In this document: positions 15,310 through 22,941 of the stretch, piece after piece
Layout: each line of letters opens with the position of its first letter
How positions within the stretch are numbered: the first letter of the stretch is position 1
Program-made: the position numbers and the translations under genes
Notes under the pieces: generated by a model
What the model saw: only the letters and a program-made list of their open reading frames with translations
Databases searched by the model: none
Told to the model about the DNA's origin: nothing
DNA from: Candidatus Stahliibacteriota bacterium
Lineage (GTDB): Bacteria > Hydrothermota > Tepidihabitantia > SM23-42
Direction: 5' to 3'
Assembly: GCA_004376785.1 (NCBI GenBank)
Contig: SOIY01000204.1
Span: 1-24,435, forward strand
DNA: 24,435 nt

Positions 15310-16503
15310 TTATATCTTTTCAATCTTTGGGCGATATACTTGAACTATGTTACGACCGGCTCCCTTTGCGCCATAAAGTGCTTGATCTGCCATTTTTATC
15401 AATTCAGCACCATTAGCCCCATCATCAGGATAGGATGAGACTCCTGCTGAAAATGTTACTTTAACTTTTTCCTTACCGCGTGTGAAATCATACATCTCCA
15501 GATCACGTAAAAGAACCTCTATAATTTTAGCAGCCTCTTGTTTATTAATCTCAGGGCACATAACGATGAATTCATCACCTCCATATCGGGCGAGGGTATC
15601 AGTTTTGTCAAAGTGCTTTTTAAAAATATGTGCTAACTGTATTAACAGCTGATCACCTGCCTGATGTCCATACGTATCGTTATACGTCTTAAATCTATCT
15701 AAATCAATGATCGCCACAGAAAGGTTATGTTGAAATCTCTTAGCGCGATCCAATTCGTCAATAAATCTTCCTTTAAAATAACCAATATTATATAACTTTG
15801 TTAATGGATCTGTGTGTGCGGTGAATGTAATGTCCTCAAAACTTCGTGTATTGTTGAGTGCAACTCCGGCAATACCTGAAACAACACCCAATAAATTTCT
15901 TTCTCGTTCGCCCAAGTTCTCTTTACAAGTAATGGCTATAACGCCGAATTTTTTATTTTGATAAAATAAAGGATAACATATGTCTGGACTGAATATAGGA
16001 TATGGTTCTTGTATTCCTAATATAGTAAATTCCCGCTCGCCAATAGGAAGTTTTTTTTCAAAACATATGCCAACCTTTCCTTTATCATATTTTTCATCTA
16101 ATTCATAGACAAGCCTCGGTATCCAATCTTCATTTAAACCATGTTGTGCAACAATATTCAATCTTTTTCCTCCTTCATCTGAAAGGAAAACTGCAATTTC
16201 TTTAGCATCCAGACAGTTTAACAAAAGTCCTGCCATTTCTTTAGCAATCTCTTCAGATTTTAATCTTGAAGCAAGTCTTATCATTGATGCAAAAAAGATA
16301 TTATCCACTGAATTTATTTTCTTCAACTCGTCTTTAAGATGGAGATTCTCCTTTTTTTGTCTATCCAGTTCATCGGCAAGTATATCAGCTTGGTTTATCT
16401 CATTTGTTTTTTTCTTTAATCCAGATATAGAACTAATAAGAACTATCACAATACCTACAACTACAAGTCCCAGTATAATCTGTATAAAAATCGAAATGTC
16501 CAT
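15310..16503 (-). CDS. Membrane-anchored GAF-GGDEF diguanylate cyclase
   Basis: This 397-aa protein has one N-terminal membrane helix (about 5-26), a coiled-coil linker (about 30-66), a GAF-like sensor domain (about 70-220) and a GGDEF domain (about 225-395). The active-site motif is intact (RYGGDEF, with GGDEF at 308-312), and DPLTKLYNIGYF marks the start of the domain, so it should make cyclic di-GMP. The RxxD inhibitory site expected nine residues before GGDEF reads DKTD, so product inhibition through that site is unlikely. The GAF ligand is unknown. A promoter ends 5 nt before the ATG and no ribosome-binding site exists, predicting a leaderless mRNA. It may be co-transcribed with hypD. 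Confidence 0.92.
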   Translation of the reverse strand: MDISIFIQIILGLVVVGIVIVLISSISGLKKKTNEINQADILADELDRQKKENLHLKDELKKINSVDNIFFASMIRLASRLKSEEIAKEMAGLLLNCLDAKEIAVFLSDEGGKRLNIVAQHGLNEDWIPRLVYELDEKYDKGKVGICFEKKLPIGEREFTILGIQEPYPIFSPDICYPLFYQNKKFGVIAITCKENLGERERNLLGVVSGIAGVALNNTRSFEDITFTAHTDPLTKLYNIGYFKGRFIDELDRAKRFQHNLSVAIIDLDRFKTYNDTYGHQAGDQLLIQLAHIFKKHFDKTDTLARYGGDEFIVMCPEINKQEAAKIIEVLLRDLEMYDFTRGKEKVKVTFSAGVSSYPDDGANGAELIKMADQALYGAKGAGRNIVQVYRPKIEKI

Positions 16504-16508
16504 ATTAT

Positions 16509-16536
16509 ATTCTATTTAGTTTTCTTTAAATGTCAA
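16509..16536 (-). promoter_or_regulatory. Promoter of the diguanylate cyclase gene, leaderless
   Basis: On the minus strand, TTGACA (16536-16531), a 16-nt spacer and TAGAAT (16514-16509). The ATG at 16503 lies 5 nt after the -10 box. Confidence 0.78.
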
Positions 16537-16586
16537 TAACCATAACGACTGCGCCATTGGCTGAATCTTTGTGTATATTGAGTTTT

Positions 16587-17891
16587 CTACTCAACCTCTA
16601 TTAATTCAAACTCAGTAACCGCAGTTCGTTCCTTTCCACTAAGCAAATCGTCAGCCTTTAATACAATAATGTAATGTCCAGGACCCAAATCCATAGGGTG
16701 GTATTCAGCAGCAAGATATGCAACATCCCCTATTTCAACGTGATCTTTTATCATAACATCAACGATCTCCCTTCGCATTTTTTCTTTATTATACACTTCA
16801 TAGGTTGTTCTTAATCGATGCATGCTGTTTTTGGTTTCTAAATTATACACTTCAGCATAAAAATAGAAAGGTTTGTAAACAGGTAATACTGTTTGCGTTA
16901 GGGAAATGATTCGACCAACCAATTTATCGAACTTTTCATGAGTAAATGATTTATCAATTAGTTTGACAGGTATAAGATCACTTATCTCTTTAGCATCGTT
17001 ATAATAATCAATGAGGCTTACTAATACGGTTTTTTTTCCAACTTTCATGTTCTTATTGTCTGCTAGTTCAATTTCAAGACGATATTCCTCCGGTTCAAGC
17101 CAGAAATTGACCTCATCAAAAAATATTCCCTGTTCGCCTTCTTGTGGTATTAAAATATTCTTCTTTTCTTTGATAAGACTATCATCTTTATCAAATATCC
17201 GTATAATCCTCGAGATAAACAGATCTGTTGTGTCCTCAATTTCTAATGTAATATAAACCTCAAGACGAGTAAGATTCTTTTTCTGCCGGAATCTTCCGGT
17301 TGCAATGTTAAATCTTAGTAATGCTGTCGGCTCAATTTCAAAACAAGTATCTGATGCCACTTCCTTTAGATAAGGTATTATCACCCTATCACCAAATTCT
17401 GATTGAGCAATGAGCTCGTAAGCACGTGCAATTCTTATAAAATCGAATATGATACCGTGCTTTCTATAAGTCCATATCTCAGCCGGTTTTACTGCTTCTT
17501 TTGTTTTAGTCACCATCTTTTTTTGTGGTATAATTTCTTCTCTCTTTGATGGCGGTCCATATTTAACATATATCGGTATTCGGTCATCACTTAGCGGTGC
17601 ATAACGACCAAACTTTCGGAATGCATATTCGATCCTTTCTTCGAATTCTTGACGCTCTTCCTCTTTTTTATCCTGCCAGAAATTTTCATAATATTCAGAC
17701 CGTTCAGTTGGCGATTCCAGATTCAGATATTCCGTTGCCGCAAGCGAGTCTATCCCCTGTAAACCGAGAAATATCTTGCGTTCTTTTTCAAGAAGACGAT
17801 AATAGCGCGTTGCAAAAATATTTGCAACAGCACAATAGATAAATAATAATGTAAGTACAATGAAACCTATTTTTAAGCCTTTATTCCTCAC
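16587..17891 (-). CDS. GWxTD-domain protein, membrane-anchored (second of a pair)
   Basis: This protein is 434 aa from a GTG start. A membrane helix at about 6-26 (LKIGFIVLTLLFIYCAVANIF) is followed by a GWxTD-type domain with YENFW near 68 and YVKYGPPSKREEI at about 108-120. A second block, AEIWTYRKHGIIFDF, and a beta-rich C-terminal half follow. The name-giving GWxTD tetrad is not conserved (APLSDDRIPIYVKYGPP). The GTG at 17891 has TAAGGAGG six nt upstream inside the end of the first GWxTD gene. Frames extending to 17966 would give a longer overlap with no ribosome-binding site and are less likely. The function of the family is not known. Confidence 0.82.
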   Translation of the reverse strand: MRNKGLKIGFIVLTLLFIYCAVANIFATRYYRLLEKERKIFLGLQGIDSLAATEYLNLESPTERSEYYENFWQDKKEEERQEFEERIEYAFRKFGRYAPLSDDRIPIYVKYGPPSKREEIIPQKKMVTKTKEAVKPAEIWTYRKHGIIFDFIRIARAYELIAQSEFGDRVIIPYLKEVASDTCFEIEPTALLRFNIATGRFRQKKNLTRLEVYITLEIEDTTDLFISRIIRIFDKDDSLIKEKKNILIPQEGEQGIFFDEVNFWLEPEEYRLEIELADNKNMKVGKKTVLVSLIDYYNDAKEISDLIPVKLIDKSFTHEKFDKLVGRIISLTQTVLPVYKPFYFYAEVYNLETKNSMHRLRTTYEVYNKEKMRREIVDVMIKDHVEIGDVAYLAAEYHPMDLGPGHYIIVLKADDLLSGKERTAVTEFELIEVE

Positions 17892-19137
17892 TTTGTTCCT
17901 CCTTATATTGACGTATGCCTCGTTTATATGTTCCTGGAGCGATGTCGAAGAGCCATGTCTCATCATCGATATCTTCTACCCCGGGTCTAAAGATTTTAAT
18001 GATCACTGGGTTTCCATCACAATTTTTATCACAGAACATAACACGGTATCCCTGAGCATAGTAGTGCCAAATCTCAAGGGGCCTTCCCCATTCAGTAATT
18101 GGCATATCGTCAATATCATCAGGAGGACCATATTTAATGTAGAATCTTCCTCTTTCCGAGTTCCTGCCTTTTAATACATTCGTTGCAAATTTTTCATCTG
18201 TCTCAAGTACTCTTTTCTCAAATTGCCAGTAATCATTTTTTGCCCAGAAATTTTTAAGATAACGTTTTTTCTCATAATCACCGAGCGTGCTAAATTTCTT
18301 GTATTCATCTGTACTTATTATATGGTAGATGTCTCTGTAAAACTGCATGTGAGCGGTTTCGTCAAATAAGAACTGAATGCTCAGTTTTTTTTGACGGGAA
18401 ATAGATGCATTCAATGCTGAATCAAAAACCTCAACTATATAGGTGTAGTTACCATCACTGAAATCACAAAGTGCTACTTTAAAGGTATCAATCTGAGTAT
18501 ATGCATATTTCAATCGTTGTTTATGTTCCTCAAATACCGTATTGTTAAGACTATCAACAATCTGATACTTTACTTTGTAACAGAGACTATCCGGAACAAG
18601 ACCATAAATTTCCATGTAAGAAAATAGCGTATCACGATTCGTAAATGCTTGATCAATTGAAAGAGCAAATGTACAGCCATGGCATACGAATCTGCTTTTA
18701 CGATTTATTGAACCTAATATAAGATCACTACAATAGAATAGAATTGTGTCGGATGGAATTTCAATATCCCCTTCATAGGTATTCCTATAGCTCCCTGACT
18801 CAATGATAAAGCGGTAGGAGAAATTACCTGGATATAAATATAACGGAATATAATCAATAAAATAATCCGTTTGTTGCACGGAAGATACATATGCACCCTT
18901 TACTCCCTCTATGCGCGCTGAATCTTCTTTCTCCTTACTATAAATGTTTAGGCAGTAAGAGTATTTTTTAAAGATAGTGTCTTTTAATGTTGATAAAAAC
19001 TCCTCAGGAGAAATTATTTGACTTAGAGGCACTTGATACCATGCCTCTACATAATTACCTTCAAAACGGTAAATATCCATTGTAAATTGGAACGTTGTAA
19101 TTACACTCAATATCGCAAGTATTGGAAAACCTATCAT
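17881..19137 (-). CDS. GWxTD-domain protein (first of a pair)
   Basis: This 418-aa protein starts with a hydrophobic signal-like segment (MIGFPILAILSVITTFQF), so it is probably exported. A beta-rich region (about 20-255) is followed by a C-terminal GWxTD-type domain (about 262-400). That domain has LKNFWAKND, RGRFYIKYGPPDDID (329-343) and LEIWHYYAQGYRVMF. As in its neighbour, the GWxTD tetrad itself is degenerate (KGRNSERG). In relatives the domain tends to sit on exported proteins of Gram-negative lineages; its function is unknown. A consensus promoter ends 4 nt before the ATG with no Shine-Dalgarno site, predicting a leaderless mRNA. The stop overlaps the start of the second GWxTD gene by 11 nt. 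Confidence 0.85.
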   Translation of the reverse strand: MIGFPILAILSVITTFQFTMDIYRFEGNYVEAWYQVPLSQIISPEEFLSTLKDTIFKKYSYCLNIYSKEKEDSARIEGVKGAYVSSVQQTDYFIDYIPLYLYPGNFSYRFIIESGSYRNTYEGDIEIPSDTILFYCSDLILGSINRKSRFVCHGCTFALSIDQAFTNRDTLFSYMEIYGLVPDSLCYKVKYQIVDSLNNTVFEEHKQRLKYAYTQIDTFKVALCDFSDGNYTYIVEVFDSALNASISRQKKLSIQFLFDETAHMQFYRDIYHIISTDEYKKFSTLGDYEKKRYLKNFWAKNDYWQFEKRVLETDEKFATNVLKGRNSERGRFYIKYGPPDDIDDMPITEWGRPLEIWHYYAQGYRVMFCDKNCDGNPVIIKIFRPGVEDIDDETWLFDIAPGTYKRGIRQYKEEQSEE

Positions 19138-19141
19138 AGTA

Positions 19142-19169
19142 ATTATAATAACATCCTCTTCGATGTCAA
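19142..19169 (-). promoter_or_regulatory. Promoter of the GWxTD pair, leaderless
   Basis: On the minus strand, TTGACA (19169-19164), a 16-nt spacer and TATAAT (19147-19142) are exact consensus. The ATG at 19137 lies 4 nt after the -10 box. Confidence 0.82.
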
Positions 19170-19203
19170 TATTAAATTTGAACCAGGTAATGTTATTTAC
19201 ACG

Positions 19204-19232
19204 TTGACTAATGGGACATTTATGGATACAAT
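19204..19232 (+). promoter_or_regulatory. Promoter of the GH57 gene, leaderless
   Basis: TTGACT (19204-19209), a 17-nt spacer and TACAAT (19227-19232). The ATG at 19238 lies 5 nt after the -10 box, and no Shine-Dalgarno site is present. It diverges from the GWxTD promoter within a 100-bp spacer. Confidence 0.75.
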
Positions 19233-19237
19233 AGTTA

Positions 19238-20950
19238 ATGACTAAGGGATACTTTACTTTTGTCCTCCATTCCCATCTGCCCTGGGTATTAGGACACGGT
19301 AGATGGCCTCATGGTACAGACTGGTTAAATGAGGCAACTGCTGAATGCTATATTCCACTATTAAACCAGATTATTAAATTGGCAGATGAAGGATATCATC
19401 CATATTTAAATATCGGCATCACGCCGATATTACAGGAACAATTAGGATCACCAGGTTTTAGCAATGAGTTTGAATATTATTTAAGAAATAAGATTGAAGC
19501 AGCAGATAATGATATCAAAGAGTTTTCCAAAAAGGGGCAGAAAAAATTTTTGTCAATAGCAAAAATGTGGAAGGATTATTATATAAAAATTAATGAAGAT
19601 TTTAGTAAGAAATTTGGAGGGAATTTACTTAATTCATTCTGCCAGCTGCAAAACCAGGGCTACATAGAAACCATGACCTCAGCTGCAACACATGGTTATC
19701 TGCCACTTCTTAAATACGACCGTTCAGTAGATGCCCAGATAAATCTGGGTGTACAGGTTTACAAGAAAAATTTTGGTCAGGCGCCAAATGGCATCTGGTT
19801 ACCTGAATGTGCATATCGCCCTTCATATAAGTGGACACCACCGGTTGGTGATGATAAAACTTCATACAACAGAAAAGGAATAGATGAGTTTTTAAGTAAA
19901 CATAATTTAGAATATTTTATTATTGATTCTCATCTTTTAAAAGGAGGCAAAGCAATCGGTGTCTATTTAGCAAGATTCAAAGCTCTGGGTAATCTGTGGC
20001 AGCATTTTAAAAAAGAATTCGTTGAAATCAAAGAGGATTTTGCCAAAAGCCCTTATGAAGTATATCTGGTTTCTTCAAATCTTCAAATCAAACCTGTAGC
20101 AATCTTCACTCGTGATCCTGAAACCGCATTGCAGGTCTGGAGCGGCGACTTAGGCTATCCTGGAGAACCTCGGTATCTTGATTTCCACAAGAAAAGATAC
20201 CCTGGTGGTTTAAGGTACTGGTGTGTCACTGATTCAAAGATCGATCTTGCTTTGAAAGAAATTTATAACCCAGATGTAGTGGAAGATAAGATAATAAACC
20301 ATGCCCGACATTTTGTTTCACTCGTAAAAAAGATATCCACACAATATTATGAAGAGAATAATAGACCCGCCTTAATCTGTACACCATTTGACACTGAACT
20401 TTTTGGACACTGGTGGTTTGAAGGACCAAACTGGCTCTATTATGTTCTCAAATTTATCGAAGAAGATAATGAGATAGAACTCGCAACAGGCAAAACCATC
20501 CTCGAGAAATTTGGACGGGAGAAAATTATTTCCCTACCTGAAGGTTCTTGGGGAGAAGGTGGGTTTCATTACATTTGGTTAAATCAATCAAATGATTGGA
20601 CCTGGAAGAGAATATATGAAGCAGAGGATGAGTTTTATTCACTTTATGATAAATTTGTCGACTCACGCGATGAAAAATCTGTCCGAATTTTAAAACAACT
20701 CAGCCGTGAATTATTGCTTCTTCAATCTTCTGATTGGCAATTCCTTATCTCTACATGGAGTGCACGTGATTATGCTGAACTTCGTTTCAGCCGCCATTTC
20801 GAAAAGTTTAATCAATTGGCACGCATGCTAAAAAAGGGAAAGTTTGAGCCGGATGAAATCAATTTCTTGAAAGATATAGAAAAGCAGGACAATTGTTTCG
20901 CTGATCTAGATCTATCAATTTTCAAAGGAGAACAGGGTAATCCACACTAA
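19238..20950 (+). CDS. GH57 1,4-alpha-glucan branching enzyme
   Basis: This 570-aa protein fits the GH57 branching-enzyme group (DUF1957 type), which adds alpha-1,6 branches to glycogen-like glucans. The N-terminal motif HSHLPWVLGHGRWPHG is at 11-26. The catalytic nucleophile is expected at Glu190 in GIWLPECAYRP, and the acid/base at Asp385 in CTPFDTELFGHWWFEGP. The C-terminal helical region (about 430-570) matches the usual helical bundle. Its length suits the core enzyme without the extra C-terminal repeats seen in some archaeal members. No other glycogen gene is in the window. The protein lacks a signal peptide and is probably cytoplasmic. Translation probably starts on a leaderless mRNA. 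Confidence 0.92.
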   Translation: MTKGYFTFVLHSHLPWVLGHGRWPHGTDWLNEATAECYIPLLNQIIKLADEGYHPYLNIGITPILQEQLGSPGFSNEFEYYLRNKIEAADNDIKEFSKKGQKKFLSIAKMWKDYYIKINEDFSKKFGGNLLNSFCQLQNQGYIETMTSAATHGYLPLLKYDRSVDAQINLGVQVYKKNFGQAPNGIWLPECAYRPSYKWTPPVGDDKTSYNRKGIDEFLSKHNLEYFIIDSHLLKGGKAIGVYLARFKALGNLWQHFKKEFVEIKEDFAKSPYEVYLVSSNLQIKPVAIFTRDPETALQVWSGDLGYPGEPRYLDFHKKRYPGGLRYWCVTDSKIDLALKEIYNPDVVEDKIINHARHFVSLVKKISTQYYEENNRPALICTPFDTELFGHWWFEGPNWLYYVLKFIEEDNEIELATGKTILEKFGREKIISLPEGSWGEGGFHYIWLNQSNDWTWKRIYEAEDEFYSLYDKFVDSRDEKSVRILKQLSRELLLLQSSDWQFLISTWSARDYAELRFSRHFEKFNQLARMLKKGKFEPDEINFLKDIEKQDNCFADLDLSIFKGEQGNPH

Positions 20951-20978
20951 ATCGAAGTATTGCATAATTAAATCATTA

Positions 20979-21006
20979 TTGACTTTTTTCTCGTTTTAAT
21001 TATTCT
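20979..21006 (+). promoter_or_regulatory. Promoter of pcm-tRNA-SLOG-apt, near-leaderless
   Basis: TTGACT (20979-20984), a 16-nt spacer and TATTCT (21001-21006), identical hexamers and spacing to the sucCD promoter. The ATG at 21016 follows after 9 nt, leaving at most about 3 nt of leader. A competing -10, TAATAT at 21006-21011, would have too long a spacer. Confidence 0.6.
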
Positions 21007-21015
21007 AATATAGTA

Positions 21016-21669
21016 ATGATCGAAGTTAAAGAATGGATATTCGAAAGAGAACGGATGGTAAAGGAACAGATTATAGCACGAGGTATAAAGGATAATCGAG
21101 TTATTGAAGCAATAAAGAAGGTTCCAAGACACTTGTTTGTTGATAAAACATACTATCACCAGGCTTATAATGACTATCCTCTCCCTATTGGCCAGGACCA
21201 GACAATTTCCCAACCTTATATGGTCGCAGCAATGACTGAAATTTTAGAATTGAAAGGCAGTGAAAAGGTTCTTGAAGTCGGCACAGGTTCAGGTTACCAA
21301 ACTGCTATTTTAGCTTTATTGTGCTCAAAGGTTTACTCAATTGAAAGAATTTCTGACTTAACAAGAAAGGCACGTTTGAAACTTGATAAACTGGGATTTC
21401 GAAATATAAATTTAGTCGTCGGAGATGGAAGTTTAGGTTGGCCTGATTATGCACCTTATACTGGCATTATAGTTACTGCAGGTGCACCAGAAATCCCTAA
21501 TACATTAATTAATCAACTGGATGAAAATGGCAGATTAGTAATCCCGGTAGGTGATGAGTATTCCCAAATTTTAAATTTAGTAAAAAAACATAAAGGGCGA
21601 ATATACCGAAAGGAATTTTTTGGATGTACATTCGTCCCCCTGGTTGGTAAAATTGGTTGGCATAAATAA
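21016..21669 (+). CDS. pcm: Protein-L-isoaspartate O-methyltransferase
   Basis: This 217-aa enzyme repairs isoaspartyl residues in aged proteins by S-adenosylmethionine-dependent methylation. The family signature VPRHLFVD (36-43) is followed by YPLPIGQDQTISQPYMVA (54-71), SAM motif I VLEVGTGSGYQTA (85-97) and the late IVTAGAPEIPNTL block. Its length and domain order are standard. There is no Shine-Dalgarno site, and the start lies just after a promoter. The stop codon (21667-21669) touches the first base of tRNA-Pro(CGG). Confidence 0.95.
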   Translation: MIEVKEWIFERERMVKEQIIARGIKDNRVIEAIKKVPRHLFVDKTYYHQAYNDYPLPIGQDQTISQPYMVAAMTEILELKGSEKVLEVGTGSGYQTAILALLCSKVYSIERISDLTRKARLKLDKLGFRNINLVVGDGSLGWPDYAPYTGIIVTAGAPEIPNTLINQLDENGRLVIPVGDEYSQILNLVKKHKGRIYRKEFFGCTFVPLVGKIGWHK

Positions 21670-21743
21670 CGGGGCGTGGCGCAGTGGTTTAGCGCGCATG
21701 GTTCGGGACCATGAGGTCGTGGGTTCAAATCCCACCGCCCCGA
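21670..21743 (+). tRNA. tRNA-Pro (anticodon CGG)
   Basis: This 74-nt cloverleaf is nearly identical to the tRNA at 7050-7123. Acceptor CGGGGCG pairs perfectly with CGCCCCG, the anticodon stem is CATGG/CCATG with loop TTCGGGA and CGG at 21704-21706, and the T-arm is GTGGG TTCAAAT CCCAC. CCA is not encoded. It begins at the base after the pcm stop and ends 20 nt before the next start. No promoter of its own is seen, so it is probably cut out of a pcm-to-apt mRNA. Confidence 0.96.
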
Positions 21744-21763
21744 ATTAGAGAACAGGAGACAAG

Positions 21764-22255
21764 GTGAATAAAAGAAGAAAAATTATTGCGGTGATTGGTG
21801 GGGCTGACCCAGATGAGAATAGTTTGAAGATTGCTGAGAAGGTTGGTTTTTTAGTTGCTCAAAAAGGAGCCGTCTTAGTTACTGGCGGCATGGAAGGGGT
21901 TATGCAAGCTGCATCCAAAGGCGCAAAACAAGCAAATGGATTAGTGATTGGCATCCTTCCAACTGTTGATAAAGAAAGTACCAATCCATATGTAGATATT
22001 CCAATTGTTACAGGTATGGGTGAGGCGAGAAATATCATTATTGCCAGGACATGTGATGGCGCCATTGCTGTTGATGGTAAATACGGTACTCTTTCTGAAA
22101 TTGCATATTGCTTAATGTTTAATGTCCCTGTAATTGGTATAAACACATGGGAAATCGCTGCACCAATCATTAAGGCAAAAAATGCAGAGGATGCAGTTAG
22201 CATTATCTTTGAAAAAATTTTGAAAAAAACGAATTGCGCGAATGGAAACGAATAA
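21764..22255 (+). CDS. TIGR00725-family SLOG-like nucleotide-binding protein
   Basis: This 163-aa Rossmann-like protein is related to the lysine decarboxylase-like (LOG)/SLOG superfamily. It has IIAVIGGADPDENS (7-20), GGMEGVMQAASKGA (41-54) and DGKYGTLSEIAYCL (104-117), the last standing where LOG proteins have PGGxGTxxE. This fits the TIGR00725 group, which probably binds a nucleotide-derived ligand. Members differ from true cytokinin-activating LOG enzymes, so no reaction is assigned. The start is GTG (21764) with AGGAG six nt upstream. It lies between tRNA-Pro(CGG) and apt. Confidence 0.85.
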   Translation: MNKRRKIIAVIGGADPDENSLKIAEKVGFLVAQKGAVLVTGGMEGVMQAASKGAKQANGLVIGILPTVDKESTNPYVDIPIVTGMGEARNIIIARTCDGAIAVDGKYGTLSEIAYCLMFNVPVIGINTWEIAAPIIKAKNAEDAVSIIFEKILKKTNCANGNE

Positions 22256-22311
22256 TACGGTAATTTCAAGCATCTTAGCCATGACTCAAAACCATAATTA
22301 AAGGAGGAATA

Positions 22312-22824
22312 ATGGACCTTAAAAAATATATTCGCAATATCCCTGATTTTCCACAAAAAGGTATTATGTTTAAGGATATTACCACACTTTTAAAAGAACC
22401 AAAGGTCTTTAAATATGCGATTGACGCAATCGTTGATCAATATAAAAATAAAGATATTAGCAAAGTAGTTTCTGTTGAGGCACGCGGTTATATTTTTGGT
22501 GGCGTGCTTGCATATAATCTAAACTGCGGTTTTATACCGGTTCGTAAACCTGGTAAACTGCCGGCTGAAACCCTTTCTATGGAATATACATTAGAATATG
22601 GCAAAAATACTATTGAAATACACAAGGATGCAATTAATAATGGTGAAAATATTTTAGTTTTTGATGACCTCCTCGCAACCGGTGGCACAGTCCTGGCGAC
22701 CTGCCAACTTATTGAAAAGTTAGGTGGCGAGATTATTGGGTGTACATTTCTTATTAATTTAACGTATTTAAACGGAGCAGAAAAACTAAAAGGTTATAAT
22801 GTATTCTCCCTGATTGAATATTAA
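22312..22824 (+). CDS. apt: Adenine phosphoribosyltransferase
   Basis: This 170-aa enzyme makes AMP from adenine and phosphoribosyl pyrophosphate in purine salvage. The start, MDLKKYIRNIPDFPQKGI, and FKDITTLL are typical of Apt. VEARGYIFG (55-63), VRKPGKLP (77-84) and the PRPP-binding loop VFDDLLATGGT (116-126) are all intact. Its length is standard. AAAGGAGG lies 5 nt before the ATG. It is probably the last gene of the pcm transcript. Confidence 0.96.
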   Translation: MDLKKYIRNIPDFPQKGIMFKDITTLLKEPKVFKYAIDAIVDQYKNKDISKVVSVEARGYIFGGVLAYNLNCGFIPVRKPGKLPAETLSMEYTLEYGKNTIEIHKDAINNGENILVFDDLLATGGTVLATCQLIEKLGGEIIGCTFLINLTYLNGAEKLKGYNVFSLIEY

Positions 22825-22907
22825 TTAGAGGGAAAAAATTATCTATCTATTCGCAGTCTTCTTCATTGCCAGCAATCTCTGATCTACAACATGGAAGACC
22901 TTTAATA

Positions 22908-22936
22908 TTGACAAATAAGATCTCTTAGTGTATTAT
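22908..22936 (+). promoter_or_regulatory. Promoter of the DUF763 gene, leaderless
   Basis: TTGACA (22908-22913), a 17-nt spacer and TATTAT (22931-22936). The ATG at 22942 lies 5 nt after the -10 box, and there is no Shine-Dalgarno site. Confidence 0.78.
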
Positions 22937-22941
22937 TCCCA

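Noticed and set aside
17892..17966. Upstream extension of the second GWxTD gene
   Set aside because: The extension would overlap the first GWxTD gene by 86 nt without a ribosome-binding site, while the GTG at 17891 has an excellent one and begins directly before a membrane helix.
21859..22356. 165-codon antisense frame opposite the SLOG-like gene
   Set aside because: The plus-strand gene has clear family motifs and a ribosome-binding site. The antisense frame has neither and is a shadow of its codon pattern.
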